A stretch of DNA of 64,000 bases from Azadirachta indica (lineage: Eukaryota; Streptophyta; Magnoliopsida; Sapindales; Meliaceae). Below the pieces are notes generated by a model, which saw only the letters and a program-made list of their open reading frames with translations, was not told where the DNA came from and searched no databases. Shown one piece after another: positions 10,101 through 24,064 of the stretch (positions within the stretch are counted from its first letter, which is position 1; every line of letters begins with the position of its first letter). The stretch spans positions 13,021,475-13,085,474 of the forward strand of contig CM040441.1 in assembly GCA_022749755.1 (NCBI GenBank), in the 5' to 3' direction. Made by a program: the position numbers and the translations under genes.

Positions 10101-12820
10101 CTCGTCAAACACTAGATTGATGAACCTCAATGAAAGCAACAGGGTAAGAATGATCTCAGCCACCGGAACACCAAAATATGTCAAAGGGAGCATAAACCAC
10201 CGCAAAGCAAATGCAAGTTGTTCAGGGGTAGTGGTTGCTAGGCAGAGGCTCGAGCTTTGGAAGATCTTTCACAAAAATAGAGACCTAAATCTCAGAATAA
10301 TCAAGAGTTCATTTGTTTTGAGAAATGACAAGTCTAGACTGCCCCATATCAATGAATGTTTCGGATATTCAACATACAATTTCAGAAATTAACATCTTCG
10401 TTTACTCATTTTCATGTGTTGCAATAACTCAATGTGAAAGATGTGTCCTGTGTGTGAGGTGACTTACAAATTCAAATGCAGCAGAAAGCAGGCTTGCACA
10501 AACACTCATATACATGAACACAAAAATAAAAAAAAATAAATAAAAGAAAGAGAGAGAAGGGTAAGAAGCTTACAGTGAAGGTTAAGCAGGCAGCAGTGCT
10601 TGCAACTGACAGGCCTTTCCTTGTAAACTGTAATGGTCCTAACTTCATAATTAAATATGAATAACCTCCCACAGAAATGGGAAGATTAGGCAAACCTGTA
10701 ATTGCAGGTGGTGGGGTTCTTGACTGAACAAGAGAAGGTACACCATCCGAACCTAGCCCCAACATTATAAATAGAACTCCAGAAAGCAATGAGACTCTTC
10801 CTAATTGATCCTACAAGTAGTAGGTAGTCTGTATCATGTAAATATTTTAAGAGAATTTACATGGATTTATTACATAAACAGAAGTAATACCAGAAAAAAC
10901 ATAATTAGGACCAACAGAAATAATTCGTTTCAACCAGAAAAACAAATATATGCAACATGTAGAAAATTAAATCTAGATACATAAAATTGACGAGATCAGT
11001 ATTGAAGTATAGATACGCTGGGTATAACTTAAAAGACAATGAGGCCCTAAGGAAGGGAAAAATCAAATTAAAACAATTAGCAGGGGATGGAATCACCAAT
11101 GAACATTAACATTACAGTAATAAAAAAAAAAATTGTTTTACATTGTAGATAGGTTGAACCTTGCCCAATAGACCACAGATCTCAACACATTGTACAAGTT
11201 GTATCAGTACCACTTGTCAAAAGCCGAATAAACTTCTTAGGATAATCTGGCAATCATCAGAGGGATTCACATGCATTTATACAAAATGCCAGATCTCCAT
11301 ATCTATGAATTAGTCACCTTTGACCACTTCATGAGCAAGGATGCCATGATTTAAGAGATGTTTATTTTAGATAATTCCATATAGTAACAGCTTAAGTTAG
11401 CCAATTTCATTAAACAACTGTATAATACATGTCAGAAGGTTCTATATGGACACTCAAGTTTTGTCCAAACACATCCACCATTTCATACTTAAAATTGCAA
11501 AGTACTACACTTACCATCCACACGCGTTTCGGGAGGATCCATACTGACAGAAGAGCTGTGTACATTACCAACCCAAGTCGCATTAATATATGTGACCGTG
11601 CTGGTAAGACAACGAGAGCCAAAAGCCATACCTGGATAGCCAAGATATCAAGCATTCAAGTTAGCACATTGAATGTGAAAAGGTTCCATAACCAAATTTC
11701 TCAATTTGATTATTACACAAAAATCAACCAAGTTTAAAATGTTATGCACAATTAGAACTTTTTGAGTGAAACTATCTACCTATGGTGCCAAATTCTATCA
11801 TAAAAAGTAGGCAATTTGAAAAACAGAGTGGCCGAAAATTTTGGGATCTCAAGATAAAACGCAGGTGAGCTAACTTTAATCCTCTGACCTGAATCAACTT
11901 CTAATTTCCCAAAATTTAGAGGGGCCTGCTGTAGCAGTTTGGTGCTACATGCTAATGAGCTCTCTCCAAACCCAGGCCAAATTAGCTATAAGTGCCCATA
12001 ACCAAGGACTAATATCAGAGGAACCATGAATTCTCCCATAACTCTCTGTGACGAGGGAGAGAACAGTGGAAATAAAACAAATGTTTTTGATTCATAAGCT
12101 AATCGTCATTATGTTCTTCCACAAAACTAGAATCTCTTAGAAACGGCTAAATGAAATGATGGATTGAATGAAGCTGATATCTCCTCAAATCTCAATCAAT
12201 CGAATTCTGTGGTCCAGCAGTACACAAAGTAAACGAAGTAATTCATCTAATTCTTCCATAGTAAGATTACCAATCAAAATCGAAACAACTAATCCCAGCA
12301 CAAGTACCCAAAAGGAAAAAAAAAAAAAATCAGTTCTTTAACTATCCCACATGTTCTTAAACATCCACGACAAAACTATCAAGTGCAAGTAACATCCAGA
12401 AAAAAAAAATGAAAATTAAGACTAAAAACTAAAGATTACCAATTTGATTCTTGGGTCCACAGAATGCAAGAACGTGGATGGCGAAGCTATGAACTGGTAA
12501 ATGGGACTAGCGGTGGCTGTCGAAATCAACCTGAAAACGTTATCAGCAGCAAAACCTCCAGTAGGTAACCAGTTGACCCAACTACCAGCTGCATTGTTAT
12601 TGTTGTTGTCGTGCAGTGAAGCTCTTATTACAAAATTCCTCTTCTTTACAATAACTCTTTCCGTAGTATTCTTCAGTGGAAGGTATAACCTAGGATTCGA
12701 ACAATTTCGGGCGCGAACCCGACTAGAAATCGAAGGAATTAGGGCTTTAGGGTTTGGCGACAGAAAATGGAAGGAGAAATTGAAAGTGACAGCTGAGTTT
12801 GGGCTGTGACTCCAATTCAT
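7189..12820 (-). CDS. ABCI12: Plastid EcfT-like transmembrane protein, ABC transporter I family member 12
   Basis: Seven coding exons (12820-12440, 11631-11515, 10810-10574, 10265-10101, 9971-9896, 7964-7900, 7341-7189) join in phase with GT-AG introns to 397 residues, close to the Arabidopsis protein. The start MNWSHSPNSAV follows an upstream in-frame ATG and begins a Ser/Arg-rich, transit-peptide-like N-terminus of about 70 residues. The core resembles EcfT/CbiQ, the membrane coupling subunit of energy-coupling-factor transporters: SPSTFLHSVDPRIKLVWLL, then hydrophobic helices, a cytoplasmic part (YIRRIFKNIFSHAEQIS) and the MIVRGFRGD motif, equivalent to the Ala-Arg-Gly signature that contacts the ATPase in bacterial EcfT. 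The last helix is GVADFVSLFCLVGVV. Transport substrate is not shown by the sequence; plant members are annotated as plastid cobalt-type transporters by similarity only. Intron 5 (9895-7965) carries a TRIM retrotransposon. Confidence 0.93.
8477..8666 (-). repeat. TRIM LTR (3' LTR in element orientation)
   Basis: About 190 bp, bounded by tgttcaag and attctaaca on the plus strand. It aligns end to end with the LTR at 9378-9568. The adjoining purine-rich tract on the interior side supports its being the 3' LTR of a minus-strand element. Confidence 0.9.
8766..9136. repeat. Tandem array of about 13 diverged ~30-bp units inside the TRIM
   Basis: Units follow the pattern 'gtgcctttt-ctaggcgagaaatacttaatt', each about 28-33 bp. 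Within each unit the core 'gcctttt...aaggc' is itself a small inverted repeat (gcct/aggc). The array produces an open minus-strand frame of about 80 codons (9014-8772) with a repeating Glu-Lys-Gly...Tyr-Phe-Ser pattern, which I judge a by-product of the repeat. Confidence 0.88.
9378..9568 (-). repeat. TRIM LTR (5' LTR in element orientation)
   Basis: About 191 bp, bounded by tgttaaag and attctaaca on the plus strand. The initiator-tRNA-Met primer-binding site lies directly next to it, at about 9377-9366, read on the minus strand. Confidence 0.9.
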
Positions 12821-12994
12821 GAGCGTGATTATCAGACTGCCCCAAATGACGAGTATTTTCCGTTTAATGTTTTTCTGCATGAGAGTGGGAGTGGCGGGAA
12901 GATGGTGATATATATCCAATATCGTCCCAGGCCCAATCAACTATATAAAAGGACTACAAATATATCGGCCGTTTTAAAAAGTAAAACGGCAGCG

Positions 12995-13066
12995 CACACC
13001 CAGTGGGACTCGAACCCACAGTCGCCTGATTAGAAGTCAGACCCCTTATCATTCGGCCATGGGCGC
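12995..13066 (-). tRNA. tRNA-Arg(UCU)
   Basis: The minus strand folds as a 72-nt tRNA: a 7-bp acceptor stem (GCGCCCA with TGGGTGT, two G-T pairs), anticodon stem TCTGA/TCAGG around the loop CTTCTAA with anticodon TCT at 13034-13032, and a T arm GTGGG-TTCGAGT-CCCAC. The discriminator base is G, and CCA is not encoded, as usual in eukaryotes. The D stem is slightly imperfect: the outermost pair would be G-G, and the D loop looks one base short relative to plant homologues as I remember them. A TTTT pol III stop lies just downstream (about 12989). It is on the same strand as ABCI12 and 175 bp upstream of its start codon. No intron is seen. Confidence 0.9.
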
Positions 13067-13962
13067 TGCATGCGTAGATCAAATTAATTTACTTATTAGT
13101 TTCATCAATAACATTTCCCAATTGTAGGTCGGCGTTTTGCGTTCTAAGCTTGGTTTTTGGTTATAATTTTGCCAGTTTGGGTGGTTAATATACATTTATA
13201 TTCGTTGCATGAGAGTTTTAGGTTTGCTAGTATGATCGGATGCAGATGCTAAAGCAGAGGAGCTATGAATTAAAGATATCTGCAGGCGTCTCTTAAGTAT
13301 CCTCCTTGTTTCACTTCCAAGCATTGAAATATATTCATGCATCGTCTAGTATTGTAAGTCAAATATTGAAATGGCAATGCCAAAGCATTATTGGGGAATG
13401 CTACTTTTCAAGTTCTCTTTGATACATCAAAAGCCTTTTCTTGGCCAACATGACATGATTCTTTCTTTCATATTCAGTCTCAATTTATTACGTTGGCATC
13501 CCTCTGCCTATTTAGATGATAAAATTATATTGAATATATATGCGGCTCTCTAATAGTTTTTGCAGGATATGCCAAAATCGTTTCTGGAATATGCATGTTT
13601 AGCAAATTTATATTGTTTCCATGAAACATTTGTACCCAACTTTGCTTTGCTTTGCATTGCTTATTTTACCATTGTGTTTGGTTGAGTTTCAGTTTATATG
13701 AGCAATCAACGTGTTGCATTGTAACTGGTTTGTGGGATTCAACGAGTCATTCTTCAAATGAATAATACACTTATGCATTGGAACGCCACAAGAATATTAC
13801 ACACACTCGAAATAAAGACAAGACGAAGACTTGCAAATTTTCAAGACAAGAAAAGAACCAAGACCTCTCGGAAAAGAATTTCCGTATCAAAGATAATTTA
13901 CGCACATACGACACACAGAAGAATGTATTGCGCATTTGTGATTTGGGAACCAAATTGAAAGC
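13067..13962. other. Intergenic region with 5' flank of tRNA-Arg and 3' flank of the AWPM-19 gene
   Basis: No gene or structured repeat was recognised. Open frames overlapping 13758-14107 lie over the last exon of the AWPM-19 gene and its 3' flank and look like shadows. Confidence 0.5.
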
Positions 13963-15239
13963 TTACACTCTGCCCATCTGGTTCCTCTGCCATGCAGCAT
14001 CTCCAACCCCGGCATGGATAGCACCCGTGCAAAACAATTGTGTCGCACTCACAATTATTGTCATAACTTCTAGAGTTCGCTGCATATCATTACAAGAACA
14101 CCATTAGCTTTCCCATTAGGATGCAATTCTCTTTTCATAGAAATTAGTAGTTGTCCAAGATAATGCAGCTTTTCTTGTATCGAAACCTATTTAGAAGTTT
14201 AAAATTACCTGCAGAAATTTGTGTTCAGTTTGGACCAAATCTGTCTAAATTTAGAAAAAAAAATCTACACAACTCTACTATAGGAACTCAATATCTTTTT
14301 CTCCCAAGAGGGTGGGGAGAAAGCACTTTACCCCTTCCCTAATGGTACAACATATTAGGCTTATTTATATTTCACTAACATTGTCAACAATAGAATAGGA
14401 TATATAACGCGTTAATATGTGATCTAATGATATATGTGAAAGCAAGATTTTGGTGTTGAAAGTTTTTCCAAATGATAAAACTATGATAAAAATATATAAA
14501 GTTTTTTATAAGTCTCTTGCATGAGATTTAAGAGCACACGATTAAGAGAATTCCATAGTAAGTCTAACCCTTCCTATATATGGTGAATATGAGATATGGT
14601 AGAAAGGTAGATTACCAAGTTTGACTGTGTCCAGCCAAGATCAATCTCTTTGCATCCCACTCTACAATAGGAAAAAATGAAATAACTACATGAAACTGCA
14701 TTCACTGATATTCTGTATATAATATTTTCCATTTGGGTAGAAGTTAAGAACTCGAAAAACTAGTGAACAGAAAGAAAAAATGGAAGAAGCTAGCAGAACA
14801 ACGTACCCCATGGCTAGTAGAGTGAGTGACCAAGTTATGAGGGAAGAGGTAGCTGCTGCATTTAAATTAGGAAGATCCCATTGAAGAACGTTGTTAATCC
14901 CTGAGAGTGATGTACCCATGCCAACAACACCAGCGAGGAGGGAGAAAACTACAAAGAAACCGGTCGCCATGTTTCCAAATGGATAATATATTGGAAATAT
15001 ACGAGCTGGAATTGACAGAACAGATGCTGCATTTGCGGACAGGTTAAAATAATAAGTTCACATTTGCTCTACAAATTTAATTTATGCATGGTTCTCAGTT
15101 ATCTGAAATTACCTGATTCATGAGATTTTTCAATTCCATGATTAACTGCCCACGCAGCAATTATTGTTACAATGAAATAGAGCCCGAGATTAAGCATTAA
15201 GAGGACAAAAGCTGCTGATTTGGATCCACCAGAAGCCAT
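13963..15239 (-). CDS. AWPM-19-like (PM19) membrane protein
   Basis: Four exons (15239-15113, 15026-14807, 14661-14616, 14079-13963) splice in phase to 169 residues, the usual size for the AWPM-19 family. The protein has four hydrophobic segments: SAAFVLLMLNLGLYFIVTII near the N-terminus; ATGFFVVFSLLAGVVGMGTS; a third spanning SSLITWSLTLLAMG; and VMTIIVSATQLFCTGAIHAG. Family hallmarks seen are RIFPIYYPFGNMATGFF, the KEIDLGW segment and the HAGVGD end. AWPM-19 proteins were first described as plasma-membrane proteins induced by ABA and during freezing tolerance or seed maturation; members in rice have been proposed as ABA importers. I see no perfect ABRE close to the start. The exact role of this copy is inferred only from the family. 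Confidence 0.92.
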
Positions 15240-15317
15240 GGCTTGGCTTTGAGGTTGAAAACAAGTAAGAGAAAATCTGAACTGGGTCAATTTCCTTGAG
15301 CTTAGAGAAAGAGGAAG

Positions 15318-15326
15318 TATATATAA
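15318..15326 (-). promoter_or_regulatory. Probable TATA box of the AWPM-19 gene
   Basis: TTATATATA on the minus strand, about 80 bp upstream of the start codon at 15239, a typical spacing for a plant TATA box with a short 5'UTR. Confidence 0.5.
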
Positions 15327-16232
15327 GCAAAGAGATGATCCTCAATCTTACGCATCCAGAGAATGACAATAAATAAGGGTGGCTCTGTCATGGGATCTTC
15401 ATATCTGTTCTCTCACTTTTCAATATAAAACTGAAGTGTCTTCAATCCAAAGAAATGGCTTTGATTCTTTAACTTCATCGGCTTGCAACACTCAAGGGGA
15501 AGGAATCCAATCGAATTCCTCTAGGTGGAACTTCTTTTACATCGTTTATTTTGCTGGACATCACTTTGCTCCGGAATAAACCTTTCCCGCTAAGCAAACA
15601 AAAAAGGAATAAAGTGTCTCTCTGTTTTTTCAGCCAGGACAAATTTTGTTTTGCAAAAACCCCTTCCATTTTTTATTGCCTTCATGATAAGAGAAGGGGA
15701 AAAGAAAAAGAACAAAATGACAAAAATTTATAAATGAGAAGTCTTAAGACAAAAAATCACCACAAGCAACACCTTCTGACCATTTTCCTACATATTCAAA
15801 AAAGGGCCTAAGCAGGATTTTCTATCCAGTAGTGGGACTATGTCATATTCTTTTGCAAAGTTAACTAACTGAAGTACTGAAATCCATAATAGCATTGCGA
15901 CGGTGATACAGATCAAAGCCACACACACACACACACACACATATATATGTAAGAAAAAAAAAAAACATCCATCAAAAGAAGGTCCAGAAGAATATCAATG
16001 GTGCAAGCATCCAAGTAGAAAATGCATGATGAACTGAAACCAGCTGTGAACACATCTGATCCAAAGGATGTCTTTCATCTGAAGAGTCATTTAACAATCT
16101 TGGGCATGAAGAACAACGAACTTTGGGATCTTTTATTTACAAGATTCTTCCCTAAAAAACTCCCCCATGTATGGGCAATTTAAATCCAAGAGGTTGCTTC
16201 CCAAGTTCATTCAGTTGATTTTTTAATCAATT
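15327..16232. other. Upstream region of the AWPM-19 gene and 3' flank of GLN2
   Basis: The 3' untranslated region of minus-strand GLN2 is expected here. A compound (CA)10(TA)4 microsatellite lies at 15920-15948. No further gene is apparent. Confidence 0.5.
15920..15948. repeat. (CA)n(TA)n compound microsatellite
   Basis: About ten CA units followed directly by about four AT units; a likely polymorphic marker in the 3' flank of GLN2. Confidence 0.95.
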
Positions 16233-19932
<3,700 letters not shown>

Positions 19933-20985
19933 TTTCACCTACTCCCCATAAAGTTTAAAAAAGTATAATTAACAACCTTAAATGCATGAAGAAATCTCAT
20001 CAGTTTTCAGTATCATGATAGGACATAAAATATATCAGAAAACAGACGGGACCCGAACTTTGCTTCAGTTTTGCATAATACTTGAATTACATTTCCACTT
20101 TTCTGAAAAGAACAAGGTCCTCAAACCATTTTAATTCACCAACTCATCTTATCCAATGTCATTTCTTTGATTAAATAACAGCTACGGAATTTTCTCTGTC
20201 ACTGTCTGAAGCCACTTACCGATAATCTTTGGTTACCCATATCTCTTAAAGTGAAACTGAATTTTTTATTAGTTCATTACATATTTAAGTGAACATCAAC
20301 AACTTAAAAAATATCATTGGGGTGATGACAACGAACATAAAGGGTTAATATAAAACAATATGTTTTAGAACCATTCATGCATATTTTAGAGATGATCTAC
20401 AAATAGCAAGTGCAGAACAGTTGGCAATTAATCGGTTGCCATTTGGCTCATTGTCAACTAAATTTCTACTTTTTCTCTTATCTTCCCTCACGTGGGCCTC
20501 GAGCTCATATACTCTCGTTCATAAATTAAAAAATTAAAATTAAAATTGAACTTTTAATGTACAATGCTAGAATGACACAAGGACTGCAACATCAAACAGA
20601 AACAAGAAACTGATTTTTTTATTAAAAAAAGATCTTGGAAGTTCTTATGAAGTGGAGTCTGAAGATAGAATAAAAAAGAAGTTAACTTGAAGGTAAAGTG
20701 GGAAGGAGATTCTTTCAGATGGGAAATTGTCTGTTCGAACATGGAAGTTAAAGAAAAATAAATGAGTTCACAGTTCCAAGATGACCAGACAACCAATCCC
20801 TACCAATTGTGTCAATTATTTAAGCTTGCTGCATAATGTCACACGCATTCACATTCACATGCACAGCCATTGAAAAGAAAGTTGGCAAAAAGAATGTAAA
20901 ACTAACCTGAGAGAAGCCTGAAGATGCCTTGAACAGTAGACCAAAATGTTGATCTGCACCTCGCGAGAAAGAAGAGATGAGAATA
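19933..20985 (-). other. GLN2: GLN2 5'UTR with a leader intron
   Basis: A splice acceptor (GAGTAG) at 19939 lies six bases before the ATG. A donor (TCTCAG/GTTAGT) at 20907/20906 would leave a leader exon from about 20985 to 20907 and a leader intron of about 970 bp. The exact transcript start is not visible. Confidence 0.6.
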
Positions 20986-21011
20986 CTCAGTAGTTGGTTT
21001 GCACCAAAGTC

Positions 21012-21019
21012 TTATAAAA
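21012..21019 (-). promoter_or_regulatory. Probable TATA box of GLN2
   Basis: TTTTATAA on the minus strand, about 30 bp upstream of the presumed leader exon. Flanking sequence holds a TGCACGTC motif, an ACGT core resembling a partial G-box. Confidence 0.4.
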
Positions 21020-21541
21020 GACGTGCAAAAAGGTCGATTGGCTTTTCCCAATTAGATAGGGGTGTGCTTTGAGTGGAGGAAATTGCTTTTTGGGCTCTTT
21101 AGTGACACCAAGAGAGAAGCTTGGACTATATTAAAATGTTAAGATAAGGTTCCAAGTAATTCTCTTTCGGCCTTCCTCATTACAGACAATTAAGAACTTT
21201 TGCCATTGCCACAGAAATTACGTTGGCTTCGGATTAAGAAATTAATAATATGACGTTAACTTCAATGTTTGTTTAATGCCTTTGAAGTTTGAATCACTTT
21301 TAATGATGTTTCTTAGATCGAAAAAGAACATCGGTTTGAAAAGAATATTGTTTTCAAGTCCTTACACTTTAGCATTTGTTATTTGAACCCCAGAACAACA
21401 GTAAAATAGCCATCCGTCTATCTCTTGACTCAGAAAAACTCAAGGGATATATCATTTGTATCTGGATAGTTTATACATTGAGAGTTATTGTATGTGGATA
21501 GTTTATATGTTGAGAGTTAATATTATTGAAGATAAGCTTGG

Positions 21542-22030
21542 ATGGTTCTTGGTTTAGACTTTGGAGAAAAAAAAAAGTTTAAATCTTTGGAATTGGTAAG
21601 CTCAAGATACAGTCATAGTTTGAGTTGCCTGATGTTTTTGATACTCAACCTTCTTTTGTTCTACAAATATATCCAATCAATGCTTCAGAATAGTTGTTGG
21701 AGATTAGGACCTTTCTTGTTGCCCATATGGGACCACTGGATAAGAGCCTTGTATGGAGATGCACCATGCACATGTTTAAGTGCCTTTTTTGGACCTTAGA
21801 TCCAAGATCCAATGGCTGAGAATCTCTTTGAGGATTCTGCTTTGTGGCCATGGAATAATTTATATGTTCACAAGCGTGGATTTATAGATCAACGAACTGT
21901 TCATTTGCTGAGAAGGAGAAACCAAACACCTGTCTTGTATTGCCAATTATGCAGCAAGCTTGTCAACTCTTGTTATCACTGCTATTGTATAGATAATTGC
22001 CAAATTCTAACTGCAGTTTGCGTGTATTAA
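21542..22030 (+). pseudogene. Unrecognised coding-like fragment interrupted by one stop
   Basis: Two open stretches (21542-21799 and 21812-22030) lie in the same frame, separated by a single TAG at 21797. Around 21670-21970 the composition is protein-like rather than AT-driven: SCWRLGPFLLPIWDHWIRAL, then DAPCTC and FFGP, stop, IQDPMAENLFED, WPWNNLYVHKRGFIDQRTVH, and a Cys-rich end with YCQLC and CYHCYC. I do not recognise the family. It may be a decayed exon or a retroposed fragment. The first part (21542-21640) and the Cys-rich end may be non-coding. It is upstream of, and divergent from, GLN2. Confidence 0.25.
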
Positions 22031-24064
22031 GTAGGGAATCGTAGTTATTTTATAAAAAAAAGGGTAGGGAATCATAGAAAGGACATTTGTATTGCCAGTT
22101 TCAGCGTGATTTTTATTAGTTTCTTGCTACAATCCAAAACTTATTAGGCTGTAAACTCCTCAAATTTGTAATCAATATTACATAATATTTAATTAAACTA
22201 GGTGTTTTGGTCCATGTTTTAGACGTCAAACTTTTGTTAACAAATAATAGAATAAAGTACTGAGAAGAGCACATTCAAAAAGTAAAAAAAAAAAAATTGT
22301 TCTAAGGAGAGTCTTACAAAGCAGAGAAATTAGGAAACCCAAATGGAAATAAGCCGACTGCAAGAACATTGCCAATAAAGATAGTCCAAAAACAAGAAAC
22401 TAATTAAGCGCAACCTGTAGCCAGCTAATCTCCAAAAACCAAAAGCCTTCTAACTCTAGACTCAAATCCGTAGTTCGTACACATTTGATGTCAAATATAT
22501 TTGGTTGCACTCATGATTGCTCAGACATATTGACGTATCCAAAAAGTAAAGCAGAAAACAATTGGTATACATTGAAAACACAAATTGATAATCGTGAAGT
22601 CAATGATTCCTTAAGGTTTTGGAAATTGAGTGGTTAGCATTGAGGTGGGAATGTTTTTAAAAGGTTTGCCTATTATCTTAGAGACAACTTGAATAATTAT
22701 ATTTTGTGTTGCTGACAGATCACGATATAAAATTTATAAAAAAAAAAAAATAAAAAAAGTTAAGTCTAACCATTCGGTAGGGTGGGTGATATTTCACATC
22801 ATCAAGTTCTAAGGTATATTGTTATTATCATTACATTTACCTTTCTATCTATAGTCTTCGCTTTGATTAAAAACTCACTCCACCCTTTGAAACCCACCTA
22901 CCATTTGTTAACTTTTATCTTCTTTACTTCAAAATGTCAAACACTCGATTTTAATGGTCATAATAAATTTCAGATCCAATCTATGAAAAATTTTCAAAAC
23001 AGAAATTAATGAATGACTTTTATAGTGATCCTAAATATAAAATGAATCTCATATTTTTCAACAACATAAATAAACTAAACTTGCATCCCAATCTTTTAAC
23101 GGCTCAAATTATTCTTTTCTTTATATGTATATACCCTGATATAAATTTAAATATTAAAACCCCACTTTGTAAAGGACTAGGGAGCAACACATTTTGATGG
23201 GATAATAATATTCAGATATCTGATTTCTTCATTTTATATCAATAGGTCCTAAGTTTAATTAACTGACCAAAATTAAATTAACCTTGAAGTATCAAATTTC
23301 ACCATCGTATAACAAAGTTTATTGTAACGCTTTTAATTAAAATATATTTTAGTCACTTCAATACAGATTGGAGACCAAATTCTTTTTTTTTTCTTTCAAG
23401 AAGAGAGACCTATTTGATATTAGTATGTACACTTGACTTAATTGAGAATTATATAAAATACATGGAGCCAAATGTTATTATATTACATTTTGATACGCAT
23501 TGTTGGGGCCAAAAATAACCAAACCCAATTAAGAAGCCCATGCTGGACCGATCGTCAACCTCGACACGTGTGAGCATTGCCATACGGGTGAAAACCCACA
23601 AAGAGAGAAATCACGTGTGCGAACCGACCCACTTCGAAAGGGTCACACGTGTCCATAAGGCCAGATAGGCAGAGAGAGACCGGAGACATGGGTAAGAGAG
23701 AAAAAGAAAAAAGGAAAAAAAAACCAAGTTTTTGTTTGCAAGGTAAAGAACACAAAATGGAAACAACAACAACAACGAAAATAACGAAAACAAAAACAAA
23801 AACAAAATTTACATAGGCCAGTTCTCCTCCTCTTTCTCCTCCTTCTTCTTTTCTTTGCTTTCTTCTTCTTTTTTCTGAAGAAATTATATCGACACAAAGA
23901 GAAGCTTCTCTGTTACATGTTGGGTTTGTTCTATCTCGATCTTTGATTATTATTTATATATATATATATAATATTATATTGATTAAAGAAATCAAAACTA
24001 CAACTAAGAGAGAAATTATAAAAGAGAAGGAAGGATTATTCCGTTATCATTTTGAATCGCTTTG
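22031..24064. other. Intergenic region and promoter/leader of the alpha/beta-hydrolase gene
   Basis: 22031-23480 is AT-rich with no recognised gene. From about 23490 the composition becomes more GC-rich and includes three CACGTG motifs (separate entry). At 23820-23880 a CT-rich tract (tctcctcctctttctcctcc...) resembles a plant pyrimidine patch or 5'UTR. A TA microsatellite is at 23954-23971. Confidence 0.55.
23564..23652 (+). promoter_or_regulatory. Cluster of three G-box/ABRE-like CACGTG palindromes
   Basis: Perfect CACGTG at 23565-23570, 23612-23617 and 23646-23651, in contexts ACACGTGT, TCACGTGT and ACACGTGT. These are core sites for plant bZIP (ABF/GBF) and bHLH (PIF) factors and are found in ABA- and light-responsive promoters. 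They lie about 410-500 bp upstream of the hydrolase start codon at 24065. Whether they regulate it is inferred. Confidence 0.6.

Noticed and set aside
12941..12952. A perfect TATATAAAAGG on the plus strand
   Set aside because: It points away from ABCI12 and toward the tRNA's 3' end; no plus-strand gene follows, so I assign no function.
12501..13033. Plus-strand open frames over ABCI12 exon 1 and the tRNA, one ending AHTQWDSNPQSPD
   Set aside because: They read antisense to the exon and through the tRNA; the peptide is a known translation artefact of plant tRNA genes.
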